Counted from the stretch's first letter, positions 1-8,320 are shown. The stretch is 64,000 nt of DNA from Akkermansiaceae bacterium (GCA_024233085.1 JACKQC010000007.1:124001-188000), one strand, 5' to 3'. The notes: generated by a model not told the origin, from the letters alone. Made by a program: numbers and translations.

Positions 1-68
1 CTGTTTCGGTTCTTCAAGGCGGGCGGGGACGGGCAGGGGCGTCGCCGCGCCGGCGGCGGGCGGGGCGC

Positions 69-1556
69 TCAACTCTCCAGGTAACGCTCCCTCAGGTGGG
101 CCAGGTGCGCGTCCGGCGTGGCCGGCGATCCGGCGGCGCGGGCGATCAGGTCGCGCGGCAGCCAGCGGCTGCCGGGACGGTGGATGTGCTCGCGCATCCA
201 GCCCAGCAAACCCGAATAATCGCCCCGCGCAAGCAGCGTTTCGATCCCGGGTTTTCGCCCGAGCGCGGCGGCGAACAGGTGCGAGGCGTTCAGATTGCCC
301 AGGCTGTAGGTCGGGAAATAGCCGAAGATGCCGAGGCTCCAGTGGATGTCCTGGAGACAGCCGTCGGCGTCGCGCTCGACCTTGAGCCCGAGGAAATCCT
401 CGAAGCGCCGGTTCCACTCGCCCGGGATGTCCGCCACGGCGAGGTCGCCGTCGAAAATCGCGGTCTCGATCTCGAAGCGCAGCATGATGTGCAGGTCGTA
501 GGTGACCTCGTCCGCCTCGACCCGGATGTGCGAGCGCCGGGCCTGGTTCACGGAGCGGAACATCTCCTCGGGCGTGACTTTGGCCAGATGCGGGAAAATC
601 TCCGCCGCGCGCGGCAGCCAGTGCTCCCAGAAGGCGCGGCCGCGGCCCACGTGGTTTTCCCACAGGCGCGACTGCGACTCGTGAACGCCGAGGGAAACCG
701 CCCGCCCCACGGGTTGGGAATGAAGGTCTTCGGGCAGTCCCTGGTCGTAAAGCCCGTGCCCGGCCTCGTGCAGCACGCCGAAAAGGGAACTGCGAAAATC
801 CGTCTCGTCGTACCGGGTCGTCAGCCTGGTGTCGCGCGGTCCCACCCCGGTGCAGAAGGGGTGGACGGCGGTGTCGATCCGGCCGGCCGCGAAGTCGAAC
901 CCGATCGCCTCGGCGACTTCGTGATTGAACCGCGCCTGGTCGGCGACGGGATAATTTTGCCCGGCGATGCGGCTGTCGTCGAAGGGCTCGCGCTCGAGCG
1001 CCTCCTCGACGAGGGCGACGAGGTCCTTTCGCAGGCCGCCGAACAACTGCCGCAGCTCGGAACTGCGCTCGCCGCGCTCGAATTCGTCCAGCAACGCGTC
1101 GTAGGGACAGGCGTCGTGTCCCCAGCACTCGATCTTTCGCCGGCTCAGGGCGACGAGGCGCTCGAGATGCGGGGCGAAGGCGCCGAAATCCGATTTCGCG
1201 CGGGCCTCGGCCCAGGCCGACTTGGCGATGGCGCGGGTTTTTTCGAATTCCTCGACCAGGGAAGTCGGCAGCCGGGTCGCGCGATCGTAGTCATGCCGCC
1301 ATTCGCGGATGTTCGCGCATTCGCCGGACTCGGGGTTGCACGCGCCGGCCTCGCAGGCGGCGATCCAGTCGCCCACCTCGGGCGCGGTGGCGCGCCGGTG
1401 GATTTCGCCGCCCAGGAAAGCCATCTGCTCGGCCCGCCACTCCACGCCGGCGCGCGGCATCTGGGTTTCCTGGTCCCAGCTCAGGACCGCCTCGGCGTCG
1501 CGAAGCAACTGAAGCTGGCGATTGAGTTCGAGCAGTTTTTGATAGGCGTCGGACAT
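69..1556 (-). CDS. M32 family metallocarboxypeptidase
   Basis: Zinc carboxypeptidase of the Taq/Pfu M32 family, which removes C-terminal residues from peptides in the cytoplasm. The 495-residue product has the usual family length. The zinc motif HEAGH lies at residues 263-267. The family motifs HPF (about 232-234) and DTRLT (about 242-246) precede it, and HESQSRLWEN follows with the third ligand Glu. The reading frame extends 55 codons further upstream, but that part is basic low-complexity sequence and overlaps the divergent neighbour. The ATG at 1556 opens with the typical helix (MSDAYQKLLELN). No signal peptide is seen. It is transcribed divergently from the acyltransferase at 1616 across a 59-bp gap. 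Confidence 0.93.
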   Translation of the reverse strand: MSDAYQKLLELNRQLQLLRDAEAVLSWDQETQMPRAGVEWRAEQMAFLGGEIHRRATAPEVGDWIAACEAGACNPESGECANIREWRHDYDRATRLPTSLVEEFEKTRAIAKSAWAEARAKSDFGAFAPHLERLVALSRRKIECWGHDACPYDALLDEFERGERSSELRQLFGGLRKDLVALVEEALEREPFDDSRIAGQNYPVADQARFNHEVAEAIGFDFAAGRIDTAVHPFCTGVGPRDTRLTTRYDETDFRSSLFGVLHEAGHGLYDQGLPEDLHSQPVGRAVSLGVHESQSRLWENHVGRGRAFWEHWLPRAAEIFPHLAKVTPEEMFRSVNQARRSHIRVEADEVTYDLHIMLRFEIETAIFDGDLAVADIPGEWNRRFEDFLGLKVERDADGCLQDIHWSLGIFGYFPTYSLGNLNASHLFAAALGRKPGIETLLARGDYSGLLGWMREHIHRPGSRWLPRDLIARAAGSPATPDAHLAHLRERYLES

Positions 1557-1615
1557 TTTTCGGGTCGAGAATCTGCCAGCCAAGCCGCGGGGCGTCCACC
1601 GGCGATTTGGGGTAG

Positions 1616-2650
1616 ATGATGAAGCGGCTCCGCTACAGCGAATTTCTGGCCCGGCGAGGCGAATACGACGACGCCGTGGCCCGCACGCCGGACGTGGCGG
1701 CCTTTTGCTCGGCCTCGGCATGGATTCTCGCCGCGCGCGCCTGTCTGCGGCCCGGGGAGGCGGAGGAAAGCGGTGGCGCGCCCCGCCTCCGGGAGGCCGG
1801 GCCGGACGCGGACAGCGGCGTGTTCGTGGCGACGGAGCCCGAGACGGGGTCGTGGCTCGTTTTTCGCCGATCGGACGAGGGCTACTGGCAGCCTTTCGAG
1901 GGTTCGTGGCTTTTCGCCTGTCCGCTCGCCGGTCCCGACCCGGCGGCGACGGTGGCTTTTCTGGAAAAAACCGGCCGCGCCCTGGCGATGACCGGGCCGG
2001 CGGCCTTTCTCGTCGGCGGGGTGCCGGCCGGCGGCTCGCTGCACCGGGCGCTGAGCGACGCGGGCCGGCGCGCGCGGCGGCATGTCGAGTTTCCCGCGAC
2101 CGATTGCATGACCATCGACCTGTCCGACGGCGTCGGGGGCTGGCTGGCGCGGCGTTCGCGGAAATTCCGCCGCTCGCTCGCCGCCGCCGAAAATCGCCGC
2201 GCCGCCGCGGGCATCGAATTCGCCCCGGCGCCGCCGGACCAGACGCCGGACGACCTTTTCGCGCGCCTGATGGCGGTGCAGGGGCGCACGGAGAAATGGA
2301 AGGCCGGCACGGACATCTTTCACCACGCGGATTGCCGCGACTTTTATCGCGAACTGCTTGGCGACCTGCGCGAGAGCGGCGCGCTCCGGCTTCTGTTCGC
2401 CCGGCGCGGGGGGGAAGACATCGCCCACATCTTCGGCGGCGTGTTTCCCGGGACCTATCGCGGTTTGCAAATGAGTTATGCCGCCGAATGGTCCGGCGTC
2501 GGCGTCGGAAACGCCCTCCAGCTCGAAAATCTGCGGCGCTCCGCCGCCGAGGGCGTCACCCTCTACGACCTCGGCATGCCCTCGGACTACAAGGAACGCT
2601 GGGCCGACCGGCGGCGGGAACTGCTTGGCGTGTTCCTCGCCTTCGGATGA
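1616..2650 (+). CDS. GNAT-fold acyltransferase (FemAB/CelD-like)
   Basis: A 344-residue soluble protein. The C-terminal half (about residues 160-335) resembles the GNAT domain of the FemAB/BioF2-like/CelD group: a basic patch (RRSRKFRRSL), then GGEDIAHIFGG, then LYDLGMPSDYKERW, a pattern typical of this family near the C-terminus. These proteins transfer acyl or aminoacyl groups to cell-wall or polysaccharide acceptors; the substrate here cannot be read from sequence. The N-terminal 150 residues are less conserved in appearance. Two tandem ATGs (1616 and 1619) are possible starts. It is a single gene, divergent from the carboxypeptidase. Confidence 0.7.
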   Translation: MMKRLRYSEFLARRGEYDDAVARTPDVAAFCSASAWILAARACLRPGEAEESGGAPRLREAGPDADSGVFVATEPETGSWLVFRRSDEGYWQPFEGSWLFACPLAGPDPAATVAFLEKTGRALAMTGPAAFLVGGVPAGGSLHRALSDAGRRARRHVEFPATDCMTIDLSDGVGGWLARRSRKFRRSLAAAENRRAAAGIEFAPAPPDQTPDDLFARLMAVQGRTEKWKAGTDIFHHADCRDFYRELLGDLRESGALRLLFARRGGEDIAHIFGGVFPGTYRGLQMSYAAEWSGVGVGNALQLENLRRSAAEGVTLYDLGMPSDYKERWADRRRELLGVFLAFG

Positions 2651-2693
2651 AAACGGAGTCGCGCTTGCCGGTGGGCTCGGTTATCGTCCGGTC

Positions 2694-3242
2694 ATGAGCA
2701 CGGTGCTCGAAGCTCCCGAACAGGCCGCGGTGATCCACGATCGCCACGCCTTCAATGAGGCGGTTTGGGACAAACTGGTCGCCGATCCGGAACTCGCAAG
2801 GCTCCCGTATCGGATCGAAACCGACGAACACGGTCAAATCATCATGTCACCGCCTCCCGCCCCTTCCCACGGAAGCAACCAAAGCGAAATCGTCTATCGC
2901 CTTCGGCAAAGCATTCAGAACGGCAAAGTCGTCACCGAGTGCCCCATCTCGACCCGGAAAGGAGTGAAAGCCGCCGACGTCGCCTGGTGTTCCCGGGAAA
3001 TCTGGGACGAAACGGTCGGACGCTCCTTTTTCCGGCGCGCGCCGGAGATCTGCGTCGAGGTGTTGTCCCCCTCCAACACGCCGAGTGAAATCGCGGAGAA
3101 AAAGACGCTCTATTTCGAGGAAGGCGCCCGCGAGGTGTGGTTGGTGGGAGAAAACGGGGAGGTCGAATTTTTCCGGAGCAGCGCGCCCGACGCACCGGTA
3201 CCGGCCTCGGCGATTTGCGCCGATTTTCCGAATCGGATCTGA
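2694..3242 (+). CDS. Uma2 family (DUF820-type) putative endonuclease
   Basis: A 182-residue protein with the restriction-endonuclease-like fold of the Uma2/DUF820 family. Diagnostic stretches are VAWCSREIWDE, then PEICVEVLSPSNT, then EIAEKKTLYFEEGAREVWLV, which give the family's E...EVLSPS...K...Y pattern with D/E-x-E-x-K-like acidic residues and Lys. Such genes are strongly amplified in Cyanobacteria and PVC bacteria; function is unproven and often linked to mobile DNA. The ATG at 2694 is chosen because the frame upstream overlaps the acyltransferase gene. A toxin-antitoxin pair follows immediately, so this looks like a small accessory patch. Confidence 0.8.
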   Translation: MSTVLEAPEQAAVIHDRHAFNEAVWDKLVADPELARLPYRIETDEHGQIIMSPPPAPSHGSNQSEIVYRLRQSIQNGKVVTECPISTRKGVKAADVAWCSREIWDETVGRSFFRRAPEICVEVLSPSNTPSEIAEKKTLYFEEGAREVWLVGENGEVEFFRSSAPDAPVPASAICADFPNRI

Positions 3243-3255
3243 TCTGCGGATTTGC

Positions 3256-3290
3256 TTGACAAATCCATAATCAACTTAAACTTCAAGTTG
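3256..3290 (+). promoter_or_regulatory. candidate promoter/operator of the vapBC-like pair
   Basis: An AT-rich patch just before the antitoxin start. TTGACA is at 3256-3261 (-35 consensus) and TAAACT at 3277-3282 could be a -10 with a short 15-bp spacer. The palindrome AACTTCAAGTT (3279-3289) sits inside a wider inverted pair CAACTT-N7-AAGTTG (3272-3290). A palindrome overlapping the promoter is what autorepression by a Phd/YefM antitoxin would need. No ribosome-binding site separates it from the ATG at 3293, so the message may be leaderless. Function is inferred. Confidence 0.4.
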
Positions 3291-3292
3291 AA

Positions 3293-3544
3293 ATGGATTC
3301 GGTTTCGATGCTCGAATTTCGATCGCAAAGCGCCCAAGTTCTGCGACGGCTCGGACGCGGCGAACGCCTGTTGCTGACCCATCGCGGCCGACCGGTGGCG
3401 ACCCTTGAGCCGATTCGACCCTCCGATGGGGAAGTCCCGGACGACGATCCGATCCGCTCGCTGGATGCCTTTTCCTTCGACGGACCCGACGGCGAAAAGA
3501 GCCTGACGAACTCGGAGATCGACGCGCTGATCTATGGCGGGTGA
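3293..3544 (+). CDS. Phd/YefM-type antitoxin
   Basis: An 83-residue protein resembling Phd/YefM antitoxins: MDSVSMLEFRSQSAQVLRRLGRGERLLLTHRGRPVATLEP matches the N-terminal DNA-binding fold (beta strand, helix, then the L-T-x-x-G-x-P-V-A-x-L strand), shown here in pieces of the family pattern. The C-terminal tail (about residues 50-83) is acidic and would wrap the toxin. It overlaps the following PIN toxin by 11 bp, the normal translational coupling of such pairs. A palindrome directly upstream is a plausible autoregulatory operator. The pairing of a Phd-type antitoxin with a PIN toxin is common. Confidence 0.8.
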   Translation: MDSVSMLEFRSQSAQVLRRLGRGERLLLTHRGRPVATLEPIRPSDGEVPDDDPIRSLDAFSFDGPDGEKSLTNSEIDALIYGG

Positions 3545-3953
3545 AGTTTTCGTCGACACGAGCGGCTGGTGCGCGCTGCTTGACCGCCGCGAGAGTCGGC
3601 ACGAGCGGGCTCGGGAAATCCTCCGTCAACTCCTCGCCGAGGGCCGCACGCTGGTGACGTCGGACTATGTGATCGACGAAACCTGCACCCTCACGCGCGC
3701 CCGCGCGGGCGGCGACGCGAGCGTTCGGTTCCTCCGATTGATCGAAAACACGGCGGCCCTCCGAATCGAATGGGTCGGCTCGGAGCGATTCGCCGCCACG
3801 AAGGCATTTTTCGTCAAACATGCCGACCAACAGTATTCCTTCACCGACTGCGCCAGCTTTCTCCTGATGCGGGAATCGAACATTTCGGAAGCCTTGACCT
3901 CCGATTCGCATTTCCATTCCGCGGGTTTCGTTGCCCTGCTTTCCGACGGATGA
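3534..3953 (+). CDS. PIN-domain ribonuclease toxin (VapC-like)
   Basis: A 139-residue PIN-domain protein expected to cleave RNA using Mg2+ held by clustered acids. Visible acids are Asp in FVDTSGW (near residue 8), Glu in VIDETCTL (about 49) and Asp in SFTDCASF (about 103), with a further acid in LTSDSHF, so the active site looks complete. The start overlaps the antitoxin by 11 bp. The gene ends 40 bp before the convergent FIST gene. Together with the Uma2 gene just upstream this is a small accessory cassette. Confidence 0.85.
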   Translation: MAGEVFVDTSGWCALLDRRESRHERAREILRQLLAEGRTLVTSDYVIDETCTLTRARAGGDASVRFLRLIENTAALRIEWVGSERFAATKAFFVKHADQQYSFTDCASFLLMRESNISEALTSDSHFHSAGFVALLSDG

Positions 3954-3993
3954 GTTCGGGATCTCGGACCGCCGGGTGGGCCGTCGGTTTCCC

Positions 3994-5178
3994 TCACGGA
4001 TTCAAAAAAAACGCCGCCGACGCGGTGTAACCGTGGATGAAGTTCCGCCCGCCCACCGGACCGAACTCGCCATTGCAGAAAAAACCGCTCAACGGGATTT
4101 TGCCGAAGACATCCTCGATGATGCCCGCGTCGTGGTTCGGGGTCTCGAACATTCGCGCGCCGCGGCCCGCGCACGCGAAAAGCAGGCCCGCGAAGGGCGC
4201 GCCATACCGCGACTGCGCTCCGGCGCACTGGATGCGCAGATCCTCGTCCGCCGCGTCCCGGTCGCGAAGCTGGAACTGCATCGTCTGGCCCACCCGCGGA
4301 TAGGCGCCGAGCGCGATCACCCCGGCCATGGCGTCGCCGCCGAGGATGTTGCGCACCAGAAAGTCGCCCCGGCGATAGTCGTCCTTGTACTCCGTCATCG
4401 CCAGCCCGGCGAAGATGTTGCCGCGCGCCCGCGATTGCTCGGTCTCGTCGAGCGACTCGTAAACGTCCTCCAGCACCTCGAAGGCCCGCCGCCGGCCGAT
4501 GCTGACGAGGATGTTGCGATCGACCTCCGTGATCGTGTAGGGCTCGCCGATGGGACGGCATCCCTGGCTGACCACCCCGCCAAGCCGCACACCGCCCAGA
4601 AAGCGGGTCGCGATCAGCGCCGCGTCCGTTTTCCCCGACTCGGTGAAAAGAAACATGCGTTCCGGCTCGGGACCGCTCGCCAGACCGCCGAACACCGGCT
4701 CGCCGGGATAGACACTGTTCCACTGCGACAGCCAGGCGTCCGACTCCATGCGCGGCGGACTTCCCAGAACGACCCAGCCCGCGAACTGGTCCGGCTCGAT
4801 TCCCAAAATCCTCGGCCACGGCATGCCCGCCTCCGCGTCCCGCAGGTCTCCCCCGTCCACGGCCCGGGTTTCGACCGCCGTGTTCGGGAGCCGCAGGAAG
4901 AGCAGCGAAAAGCCGCTCGCGTTCTCGTCCTCGCGCCCCGTCCCGGCGAGGCCGATCGCCGAGGCGCCGACCAGCCGCGGAGCGTGCCCCTCGATCTGCA
5001 CGATCTCCGCGAAAGTCCGCAGCCGCTGCTCCCAGTCCGGGCTGACGAAGGCGAACACGATCGTGGGCGGTCCGCCGAGCCGCTCCCGGCACGCCCGCGC
5101 GGCGCGGGTCACGGCTTCCTCGTCGAAGGTCGTCAGCTCGATGTGCGAGACGGCGCGATTGTCGGTGTCTTCGGGCAA
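3994..5178 (-). CDS. FIST N/C domain protein
   Basis: A protein of about 394 residues with the FIST (F-box and intracellular signal transduction) N- and C-terminal sensory domains. In support: an N-terminal ACRERLGGPPTIVFAFVS strand, the middle PVFGGLASG motif, and the C-terminal AGLLFACAGRG and GFFCNGEFGPVGG motifs typical of FIST_C. The family is thought to bind small ligands such as amino acids. The open frame runs upstream through the tRNA-Leu gene, which is not real coding. The first plausible start after the tRNA is TTG at 5178; no good Shine-Dalgarno is visible, so the start is uncertain by some 20 codons. Confidence 0.8.
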   Translation of the reverse strand: MPEDTDNRAVSHIELTTFDEEAVTRAARACRERLGGPPTIVFAFVSPDWEQRLRTFAEIVQIEGHAPRLVGASAIGLAGTGREDENASGFSLLFLRLPNTAVETRAVDGGDLRDAEAGMPWPRILGIEPDQFAGWVVLGSPPRMESDAWLSQWNSVYPGEPVFGGLASGPEPERMFLFTESGKTDAALIATRFLGGVRLGGVVSQGCRPIGEPYTITEVDRNILVSIGRRRAFEVLEDVYESLDETEQSRARGNIFAGLAMTEYKDDYRRGDFLVRNILGGDAMAGVIALGAYPRVGQTMQFQLRDRDAADEDLRIQCAGAQSRYGAPFAGLLFACAGRGARMFETPNHDAGIIEDVFGKIPLSGFFCNGEFGPVGGRNFIHGYTASAAFFLNP

Positions 5179-5209
5179 AGGATTCTCGGGTGGGAAGGAA
5201 AAAAGAACG

Positions 5210-5295
5210 TGGTACCAGGGACAGGACTCGAACCTGCACGGAGTTGATCCACTTGATCCTAAGTCAAGCGCGTCTACCAATTTCGCCACCCTGGC
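5210..5295 (-). tRNA. tRNA-Leu (anticodon UAG)
   Basis: Read on the minus strand this is an 86-nt class II tRNA. The acceptor GCCAGGG (from 5295) pairs with CCCTGGT near the 3' end, with a G-U first pair. The D-arm holds AAATTGGTAGAC. The anticodon stem is CTTGA/TCAAG with loop CTTAGGA, giving anticodon TAG (codon CUA). A long variable arm follows, then the T-loop GGTTCGAGTCC, discriminator A and an encoded CCA. A long variable arm with the UAG anticodon identifies tRNA-Leu. It lies about 30 bp upstream of the FIST gene on the same strand. Confidence 0.95.
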
Positions 5296-5481
5296 CTCGC
5301 CGGATCGGCGGCCTCCAAAATGCCACGCCGCGCCGCGCCACGCCACCGCGAAATGCGCGTTCGACCCCGGCGCCCGTTCGCGATAGTTTCTTTCCGCGCG
5401 TCGGCAAGCCCGACTAAGACAGAGTCAAAACCGACCATCCGTGTCATCAGTGAAATCCACGGTTAAACGATCTCCCCCGCC

Positions 5482-6057
5482 ATGAGCCGCTCCAGAAAAC
5501 CGCGCAAAGCCCCCGTGGGAAAGAATTCAGCCGCCGCCGCGGACGAATCCCTCGCCGCGCGCCTGCGGCGCGTGCCCCGCCGCTCGTGGATCGCCGCCTT
5601 CGCCCTCGCCGTCGTCTTCTGGGCCGGCGTTCTCGCCCTGCTGACCTGGAGCGGCCGCCTCGAGTCGAGGGGGAAGAACGACCGCGTCCTCGCCTTTCGC
5701 TCGAAGATGCTGCTGCGCGAAGTCGAGATCGCCCTCGAGGCTTACAAGGAAAAGTTTGGCGCCTATCCCGAATGCGCCAACCCCGACCGCGGCGCCGAGG
5801 TGCTCTTCGACCGGCTCATGGCCGGCTCCGCGCCCGACGGGTCGGACCGTTTTCTGATGCCCAGTCCCGACCGCCTTCGCAAGGAGCCCGGCCCCGACGG
5901 CGAAATCCGCATGTCGCTGGTCGATCCCTTCGGCCATCCCATCCGCTACCGCACCGGCGCCCCGCCCGGCGAGGGCGTCGGTCCCCACCCCGACTACAGC
6001 CTCTGGTCCACCGGCGGCAAGCCCGACAATCCGCCGGTGAAATGGATCACGCTGTGA
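5482..6057 (+). CDS. GspG-like single-pass membrane protein
   Basis: A 191-residue protein with a basic N-terminus, one transmembrane helix (about residues 36-55, WIAAFALAVVFWAGVLALL) and a soluble domain resembling the C-terminal part of type II secretion major pseudopilin GspG: an extended helix (EIALEAYKEKFGAYPE), then VDPFGHPIRYR and DYSLWSTGG near the end. It lacks the prepilin peptidase motif (G/A-F-T-x-x-E), so it is not a normally processed pseudopilin. Stand-alone proteins of this type are common in Verrucomicrobia. The role is unknown. It stands alone, ending two bases before the convergent DUF3592 gene. Confidence 0.65.
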   Translation: MSRSRKPRKAPVGKNSAAAADESLAARLRRVPRRSWIAAFALAVVFWAGVLALLTWSGRLESRGKNDRVLAFRSKMLLREVEIALEAYKEKFGAYPECANPDRGAEVLFDRLMAGSAPDGSDRFLMPSPDRLRKEPGPDGEIRMSLVDPFGHPIRYRTGAPPGEGVGPHPDYSLWSTGGKPDNPPVKWITL

Positions 6058-6058
6058 G

Positions 6059-6568
6059 TCAATCCCGCACCCCGCGCCACGCGATCCCCAGCCCGCCCAC
6101 GACAAACAGGGCCGGAAACCAGATCGAGTAAAGCGCCGCCCGCGTGTCGCGACGCAGCACCGCCTCCGCCGGGTCGTCGGGATTCACGTAACAAACCGCG
6201 CTCGACCCAACAGGGTATCGTCGCTGCCATGACCCTGTTCGGTCCCGGTCCGCGCTCTCGATCGACTTCGCGCGCCGCACCCGGTCCCCGAGCCGCGATT
6301 TTCCGCCCCATTCGTACCGATACCGGACCTCGAACCGAAAAAGCGGCGCCCCGTGCTGCGAGACCCCGGCCCGCTCCACGGTCGAGACGAGGATCTCGCA
6401 CGGCGTCTCCGGCCAGCCGTGCGTGACCCTGGCGGCGCGATCCTGCTCCCACAAGTAAGCCACGAAGAAGGCCCCCATCGCCGCCAGCGACAGCCCCAGG
6501 CCCGCGGACACAAGCCGCGATCCCCAGCCGCCGCGGTTCGCCTCGTCTTTTTCCCGTTCGCCTTTCAA
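6059..6568 (-). CDS. DUF3592 domain membrane protein
   Basis: About 169 residues with two transmembrane helices (near the N-terminus, and IWFPALFVVGGLGIAW near the C-terminus) around an extracytoplasmic domain. The pattern PCEILVSTVE, FRFEVRYRYEW, YPVGSSAVCYVNPDDPAEAVL matches DUF3592. The function of the family is unknown. There is no usable ATG; TTG at 6568 is taken, and GTG at 6511 (151 residues) is an alternative that would leave more room for promoters facing yqeY. A copy of the AACCCTGTTGGGT repeat (6203-6244) is read as coding sequence just before and within the conserved YPVGS motif. Confidence 0.65.
   Translation of the reverse strand: MKGEREKDEANRGGWGSRLVSAGLGLSLAAMGAFFVAYLWEQDRAARVTHGWPETPCEILVSTVERAGVSQHGAPLFRFEVRYRYEWGGKSRLGDRVRRAKSIESADRDRTGSWQRRYPVGSSAVCYVNPDDPAEAVLRRDTRAALYSIWFPALFVVGGLGIAWRGVRD
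6203..6244. repeat. palindromic repeat copy A, inside the DUF3592 gene
   Basis: Left arm CGACCCAACAGGGTAT (6203-6218) and right arm GACCCTGTTCGGTC (6231-6244) in inverted orientation, with a 12-bp spacer. It is one of nine loci of the same family in the window. On the minus strand it is read as the end of a RTG-SWQRR segment plus YPVGS. Confidence 0.65.
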
Positions 6569-6592
6569 AATCGTCGCGCTTACAATAGCCGC

Positions 6593-7048
6593 ATGAGTGA
6601 CTTGGCCCAACAGATTACGGAAGACCTGAAAACGGCGATGCGGGAGAAAAACACCGTCGCCCTCAACACCATCCGCATGCTCAAGAGCGCGATCAAAAAC
6701 GCCGCCATCGAAAAAGGCGGCGCCTCCGCCGAGCTCAACGACGCCGAAACCCTCGCCGTCGTCCGCAAGGAGGTCAAAAAACGCCAGGATTCCGTCGAGC
6801 AGTACGAGAAAGCCGGCCGCGACGACCTCGCCGCGACGGAAAAGGCCGAGATCGCCCTTCTCGAGGCCTACCTGCCCCAGGCGCTCAGCGAAGCCGAAGT
6901 CGCCCGGCTCGTCGACGACGCCATCGCCGAGACCGGCGCCACGTCGAAAAAGGAAATGGGCCAGGTCATGAAGCTCGTGCAGGAACGCGCCGCCGGCCGG
7001 GCCGACGGCAAGGCCCTGTCGCAGGCTGTCATGGCGAAGCTTTCCTGA
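6593..7048 (+). CDS. GatB/YqeY domain protein
   Basis: A 151-residue protein equal in length to bacterial YqeY. It is related to the tail domain of the GatB subunit of tRNA-dependent amidotransferase and is thought to bind tRNA; its exact role is unsettled. Typical features are the N-terminal helix LAQQITEDLKTAMREKN, the KKRQDSVEQYEKAGRDDLA segment, EAYLPQALSE and a C-terminal MGQVMKLVQE...GRADGKALSQAV. The ATG at 6593 matches the family start. It is followed 16 bp later by ispD, so the two are probably co-transcribed. Confidence 0.92.
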   Translation: MSDLAQQITEDLKTAMREKNTVALNTIRMLKSAIKNAAIEKGGASAELNDAETLAVVRKEVKKRQDSVEQYEKAGRDDLAATEKAEIALLEAYLPQALSEAEVARLVDDAIAETGATSKKEMGQVMKLVQERAAGRADGKALSQAVMAKLS

Positions 7049-7064
7049 CACCCCCGGCGGGCCG

Positions 7065-7742
7065 ATGAACTCCGCCATCATCGTCGCCGCCGGCGGCAGC
7101 CGGCGCATGGGCTTCGACAAGTTGTCCGCCCCGCTCGGCGGACGGCCCGTGCTCGGCCACAGCCTGCTCGCCTTCGAGCGTTGCGCCGACATCGCCGAAG
7201 TCATCGTCGTCACCGCGCCGGATCGCGAGCCGCTCGTGCGTTCCCTCGCCGCCGAAGCCGGCCTTTCCAAGCTCGCCGCCATCGTCCCGGGCGGCGCGGA
7301 GCGTCACCTCTCCGTGTGGAACGGTCTTCAGGCCGCACATTCCTCCGCGAAAACCGTCGCCGTACACGACGGCGCGCGCCCCCTGGTCACGCCGACCGCG
7401 ATTTCCCGCTGTCTCGCCGCCGCCGCCGAGCACGGCGCGGCCTCGCTCGCCCACCCCATCGCCGACACGCTGAAACGCGCCGACGCCGACCGCCGCGTGG
7501 TCGGGTCCGTCTCGCGCGACGATCTCTGGGCCATGGAAACGCCGCAGTGTTTCGAGACCGGCCTGCTCCGCCGCGCCTACGAACGCATCCTCGATGGCGG
7601 CGACCTGGTGACCGACGAAGTCTCGGCCGTCGAAGCGCTCGGCGAGCCGGTTTTTCTCGTTGAAAATCCGGAGCCGAACCCGAAGATCACCTACCCCGCC
7701 GACCTCGCGCTGGCGGAGGCGATACTTGCGGGGCGACGGTAG
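7065..7742 (+). CDS. ispD: 2-C-methyl-D-erythritol 4-phosphate cytidylyltransferase
   Basis: The MEP-pathway enzyme that joins CTP and MEP to form CDP-methylerythritol. The 225-residue length is standard. Signatures are the N-terminal nucleotide loop AAGGSRRMG (residues 8-16), VHDGARPLV in the middle, and AMETPQCFETGLL followed by VTDEVSAVEALG and NPKITYPADL at the C-terminus. It starts 16 bp after yqeY. The later MEP-pathway gene dxr is also in this window, at 25876, so the organism makes isoprenoids by this route. Confidence 0.95.
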   Translation: MNSAIIVAAGGSRRMGFDKLSAPLGGRPVLGHSLLAFERCADIAEVIVVTAPDREPLVRSLAAEAGLSKLAAIVPGGAERHLSVWNGLQAAHSSAKTVAVHDGARPLVTPTAISRCLAAAAEHGAASLAHPIADTLKRADADRRVVGSVSRDDLWAMETPQCFETGLLRRAYERILDGGDLVTDEVSAVEALGEPVFLVENPEPNPKITYPADLALAEAILAGRR

Positions 7743-7752
7743 ACCGCAGCCT

Positions 7753-7766
7753 GGACTTCGAAGTCC
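7753..7766. repeat. GGACTTCGAAGTCC palindrome, copy 1
   Basis: A perfect 14-bp palindrome GGACTTCGAAGTCC, 10 bp after the ispD stop. The same 14 bp recurs at 8321-8334, and similarity extends for a few bases on the right side (CCGTGCCCC versus CCGGGCGCC). The two copies bracket the zinc-ribbon gene. Confidence 0.7.
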
Positions 7767-7848
7767 GTGCCCCATTATTCCGGGAAAGCGACTTGTTATC
7801 GATCCCGCAAATGAAGTATCTCGAACGGAAAATTTCACGCGGACATCC

Positions 7849-8307
7849 ATGATCGTCGACTGCCCCCACTGCTTCCGGCGCGTCATTACGAACGACGACG
7901 GTTCCTGTCCGTCCTGCGGCAACGATCCTTCCAAGGCGGGAAATTCGGATCCGAACCTTCGTCCCGCCCGAATCGCATCGGAGGAAGAATTGCCCGACGT
8001 CTGCATCGGTTGCGGCGTGCCGACACCGCTGCGCCGGAAATTCGTCAGACGGCGAACGAGTCCCCATGCCTCCGAGGCTGGCGAAAGCGTTGGGGGTGTG
8101 GGCGGGTTTTTGCTCGCGATCGTGTTCAGGTTTTTGTTGCAAGACAACAAGCAGACCGTTTCGATAAAATTGCCCGTCTGCCAGTCGTGTTCGACAAAGG
8201 AACCGACCGTCCTTCACATCGATTTCGACAATTACGAGGCCGATTTCGTCGTTCACCGCCTCTTTTGGGATGCCCTGCGGCAAAAACGGAAAGATCGAGA
8301 AACTTAA
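7849..8307 (+). CDS. hypothetical zinc-ribbon protein
   Basis: 152 residues. The N-terminus has a zinc-ribbon pattern CPHC (residues 5-8) and CPSC (20-23), with a second pair CIGC (52-55) and CQSC (111-114). A hydrophobic stretch (about residues 84-97, GGFLLAIVFRFLL) may be a membrane segment or core helix. I recognise no family function. Base composition is less GC-biased than its neighbours, and the gene is bracketed by two identical 14-bp palindromes (7753 and 8321), which suggests an inserted unit. The ATG at 7849 is the first start that keeps the zinc motif at the very N-terminus. Confidence 0.6.
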   Translation: MIVDCPHCFRRVITNDDGSCPSCGNDPSKAGNSDPNLRPARIASEEELPDVCIGCGVPTPLRRKFVRRRTSPHASEAGESVGGVGGFLLAIVFRFLLQDNKQTVSIKLPVCQSCSTKEPTVLHIDFDNYEADFVVHRLFWDALRQKRKDRET

Positions 8308-8320
8308 GAAATCGTAAATT

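Noticed and set aside
5179..5346. N-terminal extension of the FIST protein reading KLVDALDLGSSG and CRFESCPWY
   Set aside because: This is the well-known false translation of a tRNA gene; the stretch is tRNA-Leu on the same strand.
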